DNA of 11,941 bases from Pavlovales sp. CCMP2436 (GCA_026770615.1 MU631415.1:277040-288980); one strand, 5' to 3'; positions 1-7,674 are shown, numbered from the stretch's first letter. A program made the numbers and translations. The notes: generated by a model not told the origin, from the sequence alone.

Positions 1-180
1 GCACTGTCGGGCGGCCCCGCGTTGCGCAGCGACTCCAGCGCTTTGTTTTCGGCTTCCTCATCATCCACCACTTCTACCAGCTCCCCACTTCGGCGTAGCG
101 CGTAGGAACCTGCGTCGGAGCGCTAAGATCAGCCTGACTTGAACTTGAAACGTACCGCCTGTCCGAACCCCCCATACCCA
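1..180 (+). repeat. Dispersed retroelement-like repeat, copy 1 (cut by window edge)
   Basis: Bases 1-159 are identical to 8633-8791, and shorter diverged relatives lie at 5205-5346 and 9671-9791. All four copies share a block beginning near CCCCACTT(C/T)GGCGTAG and end at a run reading CGAACCCCC or a close variant, followed by different sequence. A common 3' end with variable 5' extent is typical of 5'-truncated LINEs or of SINEs. The GGCGTAGCGCGTAGGA stretch resembles a pol III A box and the GCCCGAACCCC end is faintly like a B box, so a tRNA-derived SINE is possible. Perfect identity to copy 3 suggests recent amplification or conversion. It ends about 95 bp upstream of the ankyrin gene start. 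Confidence 0.75.
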
Positions 181-276
181 ACTAAACCTTTAAGGCGGCA
201 CGTAACGGATCTTTTCGATTTTTTTTGCGTTAGCATCTAGAATAAAAATTAGACACTGGCAACAAAAAAGCGGCTG

Positions 277-1215
277 ATGGCGGACGGCGCCCTGAGCGGC
301 GAGCGCCCCCGGCGGGCGAGCGCGCGGCTCGTGGCGGCCGCCGAGTCGGCGCTCCCGCTGCTGCTCCGTGCGCTGACAGGAGACCCGCTCCGTGTGGTTC
401 TCAGCCTCCTCCCTGACGCCGACGCCACGAGCCTCCGCCTCGTGTGCAGGGCCTTCCGCGACCACTCGAGCCCGGCGCTGAAGAAGTGTCGTTTGGACTT
501 CCTCCGCACGTGCACACTCGCGGTGTTCGCGTGGAAGCGCATGCCCGGCTTTGTCACTACCTTGCCACGCATGCTCACCCTCGCCGCGTCCGTCGGCTGC
601 GTGGGCGTCCTCGCGGAGCTGGTCGACAACCGGCAGTGCGCGCTCGCAGAAGGCGCGTGCGAGGCTGCTGCCGGGAACGGGCAATTGGATGCGCTGGCCT
701 GGCTCAACTCGCGCGGTTGCCCGTACGGTAGTACCTGCTACTGGGCTGCTGTGGGAGGGCACCTTGAGGTGCTGCAGTACGCGCACGAGCACGGCTGCCC
801 GTGGTACAGCTACATATGCTGGCGTGCTGCTCATGGAGGGCATCTCGAAGTGCTGCGGTACGCCCACGAGCACGGCTGCCCGTGGGACATCAGCACCAGC
901 TATGCTGCTGCTCAGAAAGGGCACCTCGAGGTGCTGCGGTACGCGCACGAGCACGGATGCCCGTGGGACAGTTATATCTCCTACTGTACTGCTCAGGGAG
1001 GGCATTTCGAGGTGCTGCAGTACGCGCACGAGCATGGCTGCCCATGGGACAGTACGACCTCATACTGTGCTGCACAGGGAGGGCACTTTGAGGTGATGCG
1101 GTACGCGCTCGAGCACGGCTGCCCGCTCCAGTGGGAAGAGTGCATAGCTGCGGCTTTGGCGGGTGGGCATGCCGAGATGGTGGCGTACTTGCGCGCTGCG
1201 CAGCCGACCGCGTGA
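277..1215 (+). CDS. F-box / ankyrin-repeat protein
   Basis: A 312-residue uninterrupted frame, ATG at 277 and TGA at 1213-1215. Residues about 34-65 (LRVVLSLLPDADATSLRLVC, then RAFRD) fit an F-box: a leucine-rich helix followed by the LRLVCRxFR signature. Residues about 103-312 are degenerate ankyrin repeats. Five are nearly regular 27- to 28-residue units of the form H(L/F)EVL(R/Q)YAHEHGCPWD followed by an Ala-rich helix. F-box proteins with ankyrin repeats usually act as substrate receptors in SCF ubiquitin ligases, the F-box binding Skp1 and the repeats binding the target; that role is inferred here. The protein is soluble, with no signal peptide or membrane segment. The HGCPW repeat type is abundant in haptophyte, pelagophyte and brown-algal genomes and in some giant viruses. 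It is apparently intronless, unlike two other genes in the window. Coding status is well supported; the partner is unknown. Confidence 0.85.
   Translation: MADGALSGERPRRASARLVAAAESALPLLLRALTGDPLRVVLSLLPDADATSLRLVCRAFRDHSSPALKKCRLDFLRTCTLAVFAWKRMPGFVTTLPRMLTLAASVGCVGVLAELVDNRQCALAEGACEAAAGNGQLDALAWLNSRGCPYGSTCYWAAVGGHLEVLQYAHEHGCPWYSYICWRAAHGGHLEVLRYAHEHGCPWDISTSYAAAQKGHLEVLRYAHEHGCPWDSYISYCTAQGGHFEVLQYAHEHGCPWDSTTSYCAAQGGHFEVMRYALEHGCPLQWEECIAAALAGGHAEMVAYLRAAQPTA
760..1167 (+). repeat. 81-bp coding tandem repeat (ankyrin units)
   Basis: Inside the ankyrin gene, four units of exactly 81 bp and one of 84 bp begin at residue 162, each encoding one 27- to 28-residue ankyrin repeat. Similarity is high at the DNA level too: the stretch encoding YAHEHGCPW is almost unchanged, while the codons after it, encoding the variable loop, differ. 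This pattern fits recent unequal exchange, with diversification concentrated on the presumed target-binding surface. Confidence 0.85.
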
Positions 1216-1815
1216 GCAGCTGCCGTGCACGCGGACGCTTCATAGGCGTCGCACAGGTATTACATGCGCCAACTTGCAGAGCTTGCCGTATGTGTGCTGC
1301 TCGGCTACGCGCTGCCATGATCCAACAGTTCTCAGTTATTTCAGAAACGACATGAGCCGATACGTGCATTAACTAACTACTCTAAACGCCAATGCCATGG
1401 CGCCATCACGCCAGACGTAAATGCGATTGAAGCAGAAGCCGCGTACAGAAAAAGGCGTACCTGCCCGAGATTCTTTCGGAGTTCCCAGCGGGACCTCCAG
1501 AAGTTTAGACCTCGGTGAGGTCCTGAGTCCGGGTCCACAGGAGCGTCTGTGAGTCAAATGGATAAAAGCGCGTCTACTCGAAGGTTTTTTTTTTCGGGAG
1601 GGTTCTTTATCGGCCTTTTTGAGTTGGGGGGGCCTTTTTTTCGCGTGAGAAGAGAAGAGGTCCCTCGGGAGGTCCCTCAAATTTCTGTACGTGGAGCAAA
1701 AGACATACATGCGATTAAGCAAGCCCGTCCAGGAGCTTCACGTCTCACTGCCAGAGCGACACGGTGGAATACAGAAGAAGTATACGGCAACGTGCAAGAC
1801 CAGACTCTTCACGCG
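1216..1815. other. Intergenic region between the ankyrin gene and the oxidoreductase 3' end
   Basis: No convincing gene. Homopolymer tracts occur (T run near 1586-1595, G run near 1626-1632, T run near 1635-1641). GACCTC-GGT-GAGGTC forms a small palindrome near 1508-1522. Two 22-base stretches at about 1414-1435 and 1700-1720 are near-identical (AGACGTAAATGCGATT against AGACATACATGCGATT) and may mark a relic insertion of roughly 270 bp. The converging 3' ends of the ankyrin gene (+) and the oxidoreductase (-) both lie here; no clear polyadenylation signal was identified. Confidence 0.5.
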
Positions 1816-3024
1816 TCAGACTGGGCGGCCGCGCTTGCGCGTGAGAGCGAGGAGAATGGTGAGCACAGCGAACAGCTTGGCGGAGAGCGGCCACACGCCA
1901 AGTAGCGCGCGCGCGCGGAGCAGCAGTCCGTCGTGCCGCGGGTAGACCACGCCGAGCTGCGCACGGATGCCGTCCATCAGTCGCGCCATGTCCAGGCTGG
2001 TCTGCAGCGACCACTCCGGGCACTCCTTCGCGCCCTCCGCGAGCAACTGCTGCACGCGCTGCGCCTGGTACACGAACCCGACTGAGTTGAGGTACTGCGT
2101 GCGCGGCAGCCGCCTCGGCAGCTCGGGCAGGGCAAATTCGAGCGTGCGGGAAGGCGCTCCGTCCACCTCGAGCGTGAGGTGCGTCGGGCAGTGCGCGGGC
2201 CAGAGGCTGATCTTGCCCAGTGTGCCCTGGTAGACTGTTTGCTCGCGCGTGAGCGAGCGCATGGAGTAGGTCAGCGAGGCAATGCGAGGCTGCGGCTGGG
2301 GCTGCCGCGGCTCGCCGAGGAGCGAGGCAAGCATGGCGGCCGCATTGCGCTCAGAGCCGTATTTGAGTGCGATCACTCCGCATGAATCGGCTCCTGTCGA
2401 CTCGCGCCAGCCGAGCGCGCGCACTTCGGAGGGTCGGCAGCCCCAGATGAAGGCGGCGGCGGCGAGCACGTATATCCCGATGTCGAGCAAACCGCCACCG
2501 CCAAGCTCCAGTGAATACAGCCGCGAGGCCTCGCTCACTTTGGAGGCGAACCCAAAATCGGCGATGCATTCGACCACGTCCCCGATCGCGCCTTGCCGGA
2601 TGAGCTCGAGCGCCTTCTCTGTCGCGGGGAAGAACCGTGACCACATACCTTCCATTAGGAAACAGTTGTTCGCCTTGGCCAGAGCAATCAGAGAGGCACA
2701 CTCCCTGGCGTTCATGCACATCGGCTTCTCGCAGAGTACGGCCTTGCCGGCGGCGAGCATCAGCTTGGCGCACTCGTAGTGCACCGGGTGAACGACGCCG
2801 ATGTAGACAATATCGACGTTCGGATCGCGCGCGAGCTCCTCGTACCCCTCGTAGGCCACCGGGATCCCGTGCTTCGCAGCGAACGCCTTGGCCTTGGAGA
2901 GCAAGCGCGCGGCGACGGCGATAACCCTGGCGCCAGGCGTCAGCTCCAGCGCCACAGCAAAGTCGGCCGAGATGAGTCCCGCGCCGACGATGGCCCACCG
3001 GGTCTCGCGCGGCGGCTGCGCCAT
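1816..3024 (-). CDS. Gfo/Idh/MocA-family NAD(P)-dependent oxidoreductase, dihydrodiol-dehydrogenase-like
   Basis: A 402-residue uninterrupted frame. The N-terminal Rossmann fold shows GAGLIS at 14-19 for dinucleotide binding. The family EKP motif (catalytic Lys100) is at 99-101. MEGMWSRFFP at 124-133 and GGGGLLDIGIY at 175-185 match trans-1,2-dihydrobenzene-1,2-diol dehydrogenase, whose Asp and Tyr in the DxGxY segment correspond to D181 and Y185. Relatives oxidise sugars such as D-xylose or trans-dihydrodiols with NADP+; the exact substrate cannot be read from sequence. The protein is longer than the usual 330-340 residues because of a basic, hydrophobic tail (about 366-402, core KLFAVLTILLAL, ending TRKRGRPV) that could be a tail anchor. 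The ATG at 3024 places the GxGxxS motif correctly near the N terminus. It is divergent from the GalT-like gene, about 740 bp away. Confidence 0.9.
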   Translation of the reverse strand: MAQPPRETRWAIVGAGLISADFAVALELTPGARVIAVAARLLSKAKAFAAKHGIPVAYEGYEELARDPNVDIVYIGVVHPVHYECAKLMLAAGKAVLCEKPMCMNARECASLIALAKANNCFLMEGMWSRFFPATEKALELIRQGAIGDVVECIADFGFASKVSEASRLYSLELGGGGLLDIGIYVLAAAAFIWGCRPSEVRALGWRESTGADSCGVIALKYGSERNAAAMLASLLGEPRQPQPQPRIASLTYSMRSLTREQTVYQGTLGKISLWPAHCPTHLTLEVDGAPSRTLEFALPELPRRLPRTQYLNSVGFVYQAQRVQQLLAEGAKECPEWSLQTSLDMARLMDGIRAQLGVVYPRHDGLLLRARALLGVWPLSAKLFAVLTILLALTRKRGRPV

Positions 3025-3041
3025 CCTCGCGTTTGTCGCTT

Positions 3042-3070
3042 GCCAAAAGATGCGGAGCGCCTCTTTTGGC
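3042..3070. promoter_or_regulatory. Perfect inverted repeat upstream of the oxidoreductase
   Basis: GCCAAAAGA at 3042-3050 and its exact complement TCTTTTGGC at 3062-3070 are separated by 11 bases. The palindrome lies 18-46 bases upstream of the oxidoreductase ATG. It could be a dimeric transcription-factor site or a 5' UTR hairpin. It lies just outside the repeat module that begins at 3075. Function is inferred from position and symmetry only. Confidence 0.45.
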
Positions 3071-3074
3071 TTGA

Positions 3075-3150
3075 CCTCTCATCGTCGTCGGTTCATAATT
3101 ATGTCACTTTCGCAAGTGAATCCGCCGTTCCAGCAGGTCTTCAGCTGCGC
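3075..3150 (+). repeat. Dispersed ~76-bp repeat module (second copy inverted at 6479-6554)
   Basis: This stretch, from CCTCTCATCGTCGTCG to TTCAGCTGCG, matches the reverse complement of 6479-6554 at about nine bases in ten, including an exact run containing GCCGTTCCAGCAGGTC. It lies in the 5' flank of the oxidoreductase, so the insertion may have contributed promoter sequence. The partner copy sits inside the MITE-like repeat at 6222-6630. Confidence 0.75.
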
Positions 3151-3237
3151 ACCTAGGAGCTTCGTGACCACTGGGGCGCAGACTCAGCGAGTCATTTCCA
3201 ATAATATTAAATTAAATTCAAATTGGATTTCATCACA

Positions 3238-3475
3238 CTTTGAAAATCTCTCTACATGTAGAATTTAACAGGGAGCAATTTTGTTGGTGTAGCTAGCTTG
3301 TTACCTGATTTCTTCAGGAATGACGGGAAAATGGCATCCAACGTGAGATGTTGAGTCGGATGCTGAAAATACCACCCTCACTTCAGAGGCTATATTCTTG
3401 TTATTCATGTTAGAATCAGGTATCGGACCAATCGCCGAAATTGTTCCCCGTCCAATTCTGCGTCTAAACGAACGT
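3238..3475 (+). repeat. MITE-like non-autonomous element, copy A
   Basis: The left end (about 3238-3285, with GTAGAATTTAACAGGG) and the reverse complement of the right end (about 3436-3470, with GCAGAATTGGACGGGG) form an imperfect terminal inverted repeat. The interior around 3360-3425 (TGCTGAAAATACCACCCTCA and onward to TTAGAATCAG) matches copy B at 6400-6455 in the same orientation. There is no coding capacity. Length about 240 bp, inverted ends and two diverged copies suggest a small non-autonomous DNA transposon; the superfamily is not determined and no target duplication was identified. Confidence 0.6.
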
Positions 3476-3646
3476 GTCTTTGGAGTTCCCAATAAGCGCA
3501 AAAACGATCAATAGTAAACAGGCCAGAACGTTGCAGATAAAATGAAGTAAAAATGCCTATTCCTCATCCTTCCCGAAAGAATCAGGTAACGACTCATAGC
3601 AACAAAGTTGTTCCCGCCATTCCGGGAAGCACGATGGCGGCCTAGC

Positions 3647-3752
3647 AGCCCGCTCCGCATCTTGCCGAAGCGCAGCCCGCAGCCCGCTCCACATCTTGCC
3701 GAAGTGCAGCCCGCAGCCCGCTCCACATCTTGCCGAAGCGCAGCCTGCATCT
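3647..3752 (+). repeat. 34-bp tandem repeat, three copies, upstream of the GalT-like start
   Basis: Units of the form AGCCCGCTCC(A/G)CATCTTGCCGAAG(C/T)GC repeat with a 34-base period (CGCTCC at 3651, 3685 and 3719). The period is not a multiple of three, so one frame would read each unit differently. This argues that the stretch is 5' untranslated or promoter sequence, although an in-frame ATG exists at 3608. Confidence 0.8.
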
Positions 3753-3766
3753 CCGCTCCCCACCCC

Positions 3767-5971
3767 ATGCGCGAGCGCCTGCGCCTCGCTCACATCTTGC
3801 TCGCTACCGTCGGCGCCGTGTCGGTGATGCTCTTTGCCCCGTGGCTTTGGGCCTCGTCTACTTTCTTCGCCGCTGCCGTCTACCTGAGCCCCGCCGCAAC
3901 CTGCGCGCCCGCGCATATCGACGAGCTGCTCGCGCGCGTGCGCGCGCTCTCTCCGCCGACGCGTCAGCTCGCTCTGGGTATTTACCGCGTGAGCTCGAGG
4001 CAGAGCGCCATGTCGCTCCCGGAGACTTTCAAACCCACGATGCTCCGTTGGACGGCGAGAGAGGGCCAGTCCGAGGCCGACGCCCTCGGAGCCGCGCAGG
4101 TGCAGACGGCTTTCGTAATTACCGACGTTGTACACGGTCAGTCCTGTCATATCAACCCGCTCCGCTCGTGCAAGCCCGTCGCGTTTAAACGCGATGGCAC
4201 CTCGAGCGCCTACGCTGAGATCGCCTCGAGCCAGGGCGCGGAGAAGTGCGACTTCTGCGCACCCACGCAGAAGACTAGCGAGGAATTGTGGGGGCGAATC
4301 CACGGCAAGACATCGGTCACTGCGGCCAATGCCTTCAAGGCCGACGGGGCGCACGGCCTGCTCGTCTTCGAGCGGCACGACCCGTTGTCCGTTACCCGTT
4401 CCGAGCTGGAGGACGGGCTCGAGGTGATCGAGCGCTGGCTACGCGCGGCAGCTGCGGAGTCTGCCCGTGTGCGCGTCGAGACAGACCGGCCCGACGAGCC
4501 GGCCGGGCGCACGTGGTACCCGGTTGTCTGGTGGAACGCTCTGCACAGAAGCAGCGCCTCCCAGATCCACTCGCACGCACAGATGCTCCTCTCGCCCCTG
4601 CCGCCCGGGCGCACGCTGCTCCACGCGAACGCGCACGCGCAATACGCGGCGGCCAAGCGGGCGGCTGGGGGGGGAGAGGGCAGCTACTGGGACGACCTCG
4701 TGCGCGTGCACACGGAGCTGCCGCTCGGCGTTCGAGTCGGAAGCGGGCACGGTACTGTATATATTATATGTTTATATATTACGTATATTCATGTATATAT
4801 AATCTAACGTCGGTGGTCATTTTGCTGAGAGTCATGGGATCGTTGCAACACACACACACACACATATTGATATAGATAGATATATAGATATAGATCTTTA
4901 TTTATTTATTTGTAAATTTATCTGATTATTTAGATATATTCATATTTTTATATATGTCACGCCCAGCGATGTGACCGCCGGCGTTAGGCTAAGCATGTAT
5001 GTATACAGGACAGTCAGACGCCAGCTTGAATCCTTATCAGTAATATGATATGATATATAGACTAAGGCACGCAGCAGGCAATGGGCGACGCAGCGCTCAG
5101 ACCAGCAAACATTCAGAACAATCAGACGCCAGCTTGAATCCCTATCATAAATAAATAAATATACATATATATATATACACACATATAATTCCCCTCTTGC
5201 CTGGTTCTCCTCCTTTGCTGCCTGCCGTTAATACCTCTACCATTATCTACCATGTTCCCCACTTCGGCGTAGCGCATCTGAGCCTGCGTCCGAGCGCTAA
5301 GATCAGCTTGATGATTTATCACACCGCCAGCCAGAACCCCCCTACATTCATATATTATGATATATGATTTTCTGTACATTACTCATGAAAGCCACCTCCC
5401 TCAACGCCCAGGGCGTTTGCAGGTGTTGAAGGGTCATACTAACTAACTAACATTGCAATAGTCCTTGCGAGCCTCACCCCGCACGTGCCCGCTGGCGAGA
5501 TCACAATCGTCGGTGACGCGGGCGCTTCGCTGCCGCAGCTCGCCGCGCCCCTGCACGTCGCGTTGCGTGCGCTGATCGAGGAGCGCGGTTGTCGCTCCTT
5601 CTCGCTCGTGCTCGCGCTGCCACCGCTGCACCTCGAGACCGACGGGCGGACGGTCAAGGCGTGGCCGCCCAAGGGTGCGCGCGTCACCGCCTCGCTGCTC
5701 GACCGCGGCTCCGACCTGGACGCGCGGACGGCTGACGTGGGCGGCGTCGACCTCGTGCTTGGCTCCGTCATCGGTACGCTGCCGGTCCCATGCGCCAGCT
5801 TGGGGAGCCGGGCAGGCGTGCGTGCGCTCACAGCCGCGCGCGTCTCCCCCCTCTCCCCCCCCCCCGCGTGCAGCGAACACGGACCCGTTCCAGATCGCAG
5901 AGGCGATCGCGCGTGCCAGCGGGCAGGCCTTATCCCGACAACCAGGCGCATGTGTGCCGGGTGGCACGTAG
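3767..5971 (+). CDS. GalT-like / HIT-superfamily nucleotidyltransferase, membrane-anchored, three exons
   Basis: Gene model: exons 3767-4751, 5462-5773 and 5874-5971. Both introns are GT-AG and phase 1, and the spliced frame is exactly 465 codons (464 residues). Residues about 8-40 form a hydrophobic signal anchor. CDFC at 161-164 fits the GalT zinc-site CxxC. NAF...GAHGLLVFERHDP (188-206) and QIHSHAQ (266-272) match the GalT/HIT core, with H270 as the likely nucleotidylated histidine. Exon 2 supplies LASLTPH and GEITIVG strands; exon 3 supplies NTDPFQIAEAIARA, a typical C-terminal segment. The family transfers nucleotidyl groups to sugar phosphates or phosphorolyses nucleotide substrates; the substrate here is unknown. 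The N-terminal anchor is unusual for this normally soluble fold. The start at 3767 is preferred over 3608 because the extension runs through an out-of-phase tandem repeat. Exon 1 could be longer at its 5' end. Confidence 0.82.
4846..4864. repeat. (CA)n microsatellite
   Basis: A run of about nine CA dinucleotides inside intron 1, followed by a long TA/GATA-rich low-complexity stretch to about 4955. Confidence 0.9.
4977..5150 (+). repeat. Tandemly duplicated, tRNA-like SINE candidate
   Basis: CAGACGCCAGCTTGAATCC occurs at about 5018-5036 and again at 5122-5140, followed by TTATCA or CTATCA and then AT-rich tails (taatatgat and aaataaataaat). GCTTGAATCC resembles a pol III B box (GGTTCRANTCC), and in the second copy GACGCAGCGCTCAGACCA about 40 bases upstream resembles an A box. 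A B box followed by a simple AT tail is the pattern of tRNA-derived SINEs. The two-copy repeat is certain; the SINE label is inference. Confidence 0.5.
5205..5346 (+). repeat. Dispersed retroelement-like repeat, copy 2 (diverged)
   Basis: The section from CCCCACTTCGGCGTAGCGCA through GAGCGCTAAGATCAGCTTGA to CCGCCAGCCAGAACCCCCC matches copies 1, 3 and 4 with several substitutions and small gaps. It is followed by an AT-rich tail (tacattcatatattatgat). It sits in intron 1 of the GalT-like gene in the sense orientation. Confidence 0.75.
5774..5873 (+). other. Intron 2 of the GalT-like gene (100 nt)
   Basis: Donor ATCG|GTACG and acceptor GCGTGCAG|CGAAC, with a strong C-rich pyrimidine tract (about 5845-5865) before the acceptor. 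Splicing creates an alanine codon and joins LGSVI to ANTDPFQIAEAIA, a typical C-terminal helix of GalT-like proteins. The unspliced frame stays open to 6042 but lacks that helix. Confidence 0.78.
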
Positions 5972-6221
5972 GCGCAGACGTGAATCTGAGGCGCGATTGC
6001 GCTGTCGTCATGGCAGCTGCAAGCAACGCGGAGTTTTTTTAAATAGTTCTATTGAAGTCCCCGACTTGTAGACGCGGAGTAGCATGGCCGTGTACATAAT
6101 TTTCCTTGCAGCTCGCCGTAGTCAACTAACTTTACCTACCTTATTATCTGCTGGAGCCAGCTCTCGGTGCACAGTGAAAAGCTGAACGACCGAGGTTTTC
6201 GTGCTTCTATAATATATTCAG
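5972..6221. other. Intergenic region after the GalT-like gene
   Basis: No gene or clear repeat recognised. A short T run at 6033-6040 and CAACTAACT near 6123 are the only notable motifs. It presumably contains the 3' UTR and polyadenylation site of the GalT-like gene. Confidence 0.4.
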
Positions 6222-6630
6222 CTCGAGATCCCTCTTCCGTCATCGTCGTCGGTTCATTAGGCTAATCTATTAAATTTTGAAGATGCCGCTAGACGCAGAA
6301 TTTGACGGGGAACAAATTTGGTATTACGGCTTGACACCTGCCTCCGAAGGGAATGTTGCAAAAATCGCCTCCAAAGTGAGGGGACGTATGTCTATCATGT
6401 GCTGAAAATACCACCCTCACTTTCGAGGCCAATCTCGTGTACTTTCGGTTAGAATCAGATGCCGAACCGCAAGCACGGGCGCAGCTGAAGACCTGCTGGA
6501 ACGGCGAATTCAATTGCGAAAGTGACGTTGTGATGAATCGACGACGATGAGAGGACTCGAGCGGAATAAATTATACGTTAACGAAGTTGTTCCCAGCTCA
6601 ATTCTACGTCTAAAGGAATCTTCAAATTTT
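6222..6630 (+). repeat. MITE-like composite repeat, copy B
   Basis: Contains a second copy of the 3238-3475 element: left end about 6271-6320 (GACGCAGAATTTGACGGGG), shared interior at 6400-6468 (TGCTGAAAATACCACCCTCA and onward), and right end about 6582-6630 in inverted orientation. Relative to copy A it carries about 110 extra bases (6469-6578), including the inverted 76-bp module also seen at 3075-3150. A second inverted pair, CTCGAG...CATCGTCGTCGGTTCAT (6222-6256) and its near-complement at 6532-6561, overlaps the first. Two elements therefore appear interleaved. No coding capacity. Confidence 0.6.
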
Positions 6631-6667
6631 ACTAATAAAATAACACACAAATAAATAAAAGTAAAAT

Positions 6668-6720
6668 CGAACCCCCCCGCCTGGCTCGCTGTGCACCGGG
6701 GGGGGTTCGCTGTGCACCGG
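6668..6720. repeat. Inverted and direct repeat at the 5' border of the LINE relic
   Basis: CGAACCCCCCC (6668-6678) and GGGGGGGTTCG (6699-6709) are exact complements and can pair with a loop of 20 bases. TCGCTGTGCACCGG occurs twice (about 6686-6699 and 6707-6720). It lies between MITE-like copy B and the truncated LINE. The CGAACCCCC run recalls the 3' end of the dispersed repeats. Confidence 0.6.
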
Positions 6721-6781
6721 TGCCTGTCTCCAGCAGGCAGCAAGCTCGGCATTATTACACTTATAGTCGGCTAGACCCCTA

Positions 6782-7646
6782 AGCGAGGCGGAGGTGGAGA
6801 TGCCGACGACGGTGGGCGTCAAGCAGGGCGACACGCTCGCAGCCATCATCTTCCTCTTCGTGGAGCAAGCGGCAATTGAGACGGTCGAGCCGGTCTTTGA
6901 AGAGGCAGGAATCAAGCAGCTCGAGTTCCTGACCAAGGAGGACGACGTGATCGCTGGGCGCAAGCTCGACGAGGACGGCGGCACGTCCTCTAACCTCTGG
7001 GCATCTCTCTACGCGGACGACGGCGCACTACCTTTCACGCCGCGAGCAGACCTCGAGCTCGGCGCGCGGTTGCTTCAAAAGTATCTGCTACGCTTCGCTC
7101 TCGTGATGCTCTGCGGCACAATGAACCCGACCGACGGCACCGTCGCCAAAAATTCCAAGGCTGAGGCGATCTTCTACCGCCGGCCGGCTACTCTCCAACA
7201 ACTAACGACACTCTCTTTCTCAAGATCGACGACGCGCTCGGCAGCGTCACGTTCACCGACCGGTTTCGGTACCTCGGATCAACATCTTCGTCGTCCCTAA
7301 CAGATGACGACGAGATCGAGCACAGGATCCAATCTGCAACTGCAGCCTTTGGCTATCTGGGGAGGTACGTCTTCAGTCAAAACCACGGCTCCACGTCGCT
7401 CCCACTCGCCTCTAAGGGCAAGCTCTACCGTTGCCTCGTGCACGGCGTCTTGCTCTACGGCTGCGAATCCTGGGTCCTAACCTCAAAGCTGCGGCAAAGG
7501 CTGAGCGCGTTCCACAACCGCTGCGTTCGAGCAATGGCGAGGAAATAGCCGCTGCGCGCCTCCTCCTCAGACTACATCTTCGAGTACGCTGCCTTTGCGC
7601 CGCAGTACGTCGCCCTCGGCGTCACAGACATCGACCAGTATATTTC
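6782..7646 (+). pseudogene. Non-LTR retrotransposon (LINE) reverse transcriptase relic, 5' part
   Basis: The frame from about 6782 shows TVGVKQGDTLAAIIFLF (palm/fingers) and LWASLYADDGALPF, whose YADD is the reverse-transcriptase catalytic box (6794-based residues 73-76). The frame shifts around 7190-7204 (frame 2 to frame 1) and then continues with FTDRFRYLGS, AAFGYLGRYVFS, LVHGVLLYGCESWVL and FHNRCVRAMARK, typical of the thumb and C-terminal region of LINE polymerases in protists. An in-frame TAG follows at 7546-7548, and the frame then runs on through YVALGVTDIDQYIS. The 5' half, including any endonuclease, is missing. At 7638-7646 it is interrupted by another mobile element and resumes at 9105. 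It is dead: truncated, frameshifted, stopped and interrupted. Confidence 0.88.
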
Positions 7647-7674
7647 GGAAGACGCGTGCAAAAGCCTTTAGGAA

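Larger units (their letters stand above)
4752..5461 (+). other. Intron 1 of the GalT-like gene (710 nt), repeat-laden
   Basis: Donor G|GTACTG at 4751/4752 and acceptor CAATAG|TC at 5461/5462. TACTAACTAACTAAC at about 5438-5452 is a strong match to the TACTAAC branch sequence, close to the acceptor. Exon joining restores a valine codon in a conserved strand. The intron contains a TA-rich stretch, a CA microsatellite at about 4846-4864, a tRNA-like repeat duplicated at 4977-5150, another AT-rich stretch and copy 2 of the dispersed repeat (5205-5346). It was evidently enlarged by insertions. Confidence 0.8.

Noticed and set aside
190..1035. Long minus-strand open frame with a repeated 'PRAAVLVRVPQHLE' peptide
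   Set aside because: It is the antisense shadow of the 81-bp ankyrin repeat; the plus frame matches a known repeat family and F-box.
3608..3766. Upstream ATG extending the GalT-like protein by 53 residues
   Set aside because: The extension crosses a 34-bp tandem repeat read in a different frame in each unit and has no family similarity that I recognise; the ATG at 3767 leads straight into a signal anchor.
5485..6042. Unspliced 185-residue frame as a separate gene
   Set aside because: Its first part is exon 2 of the GalT-like gene; reading on loses the NTDPFQIAEAIARA segment, and a well-formed GT-AG intron with a pyrimidine tract explains it.
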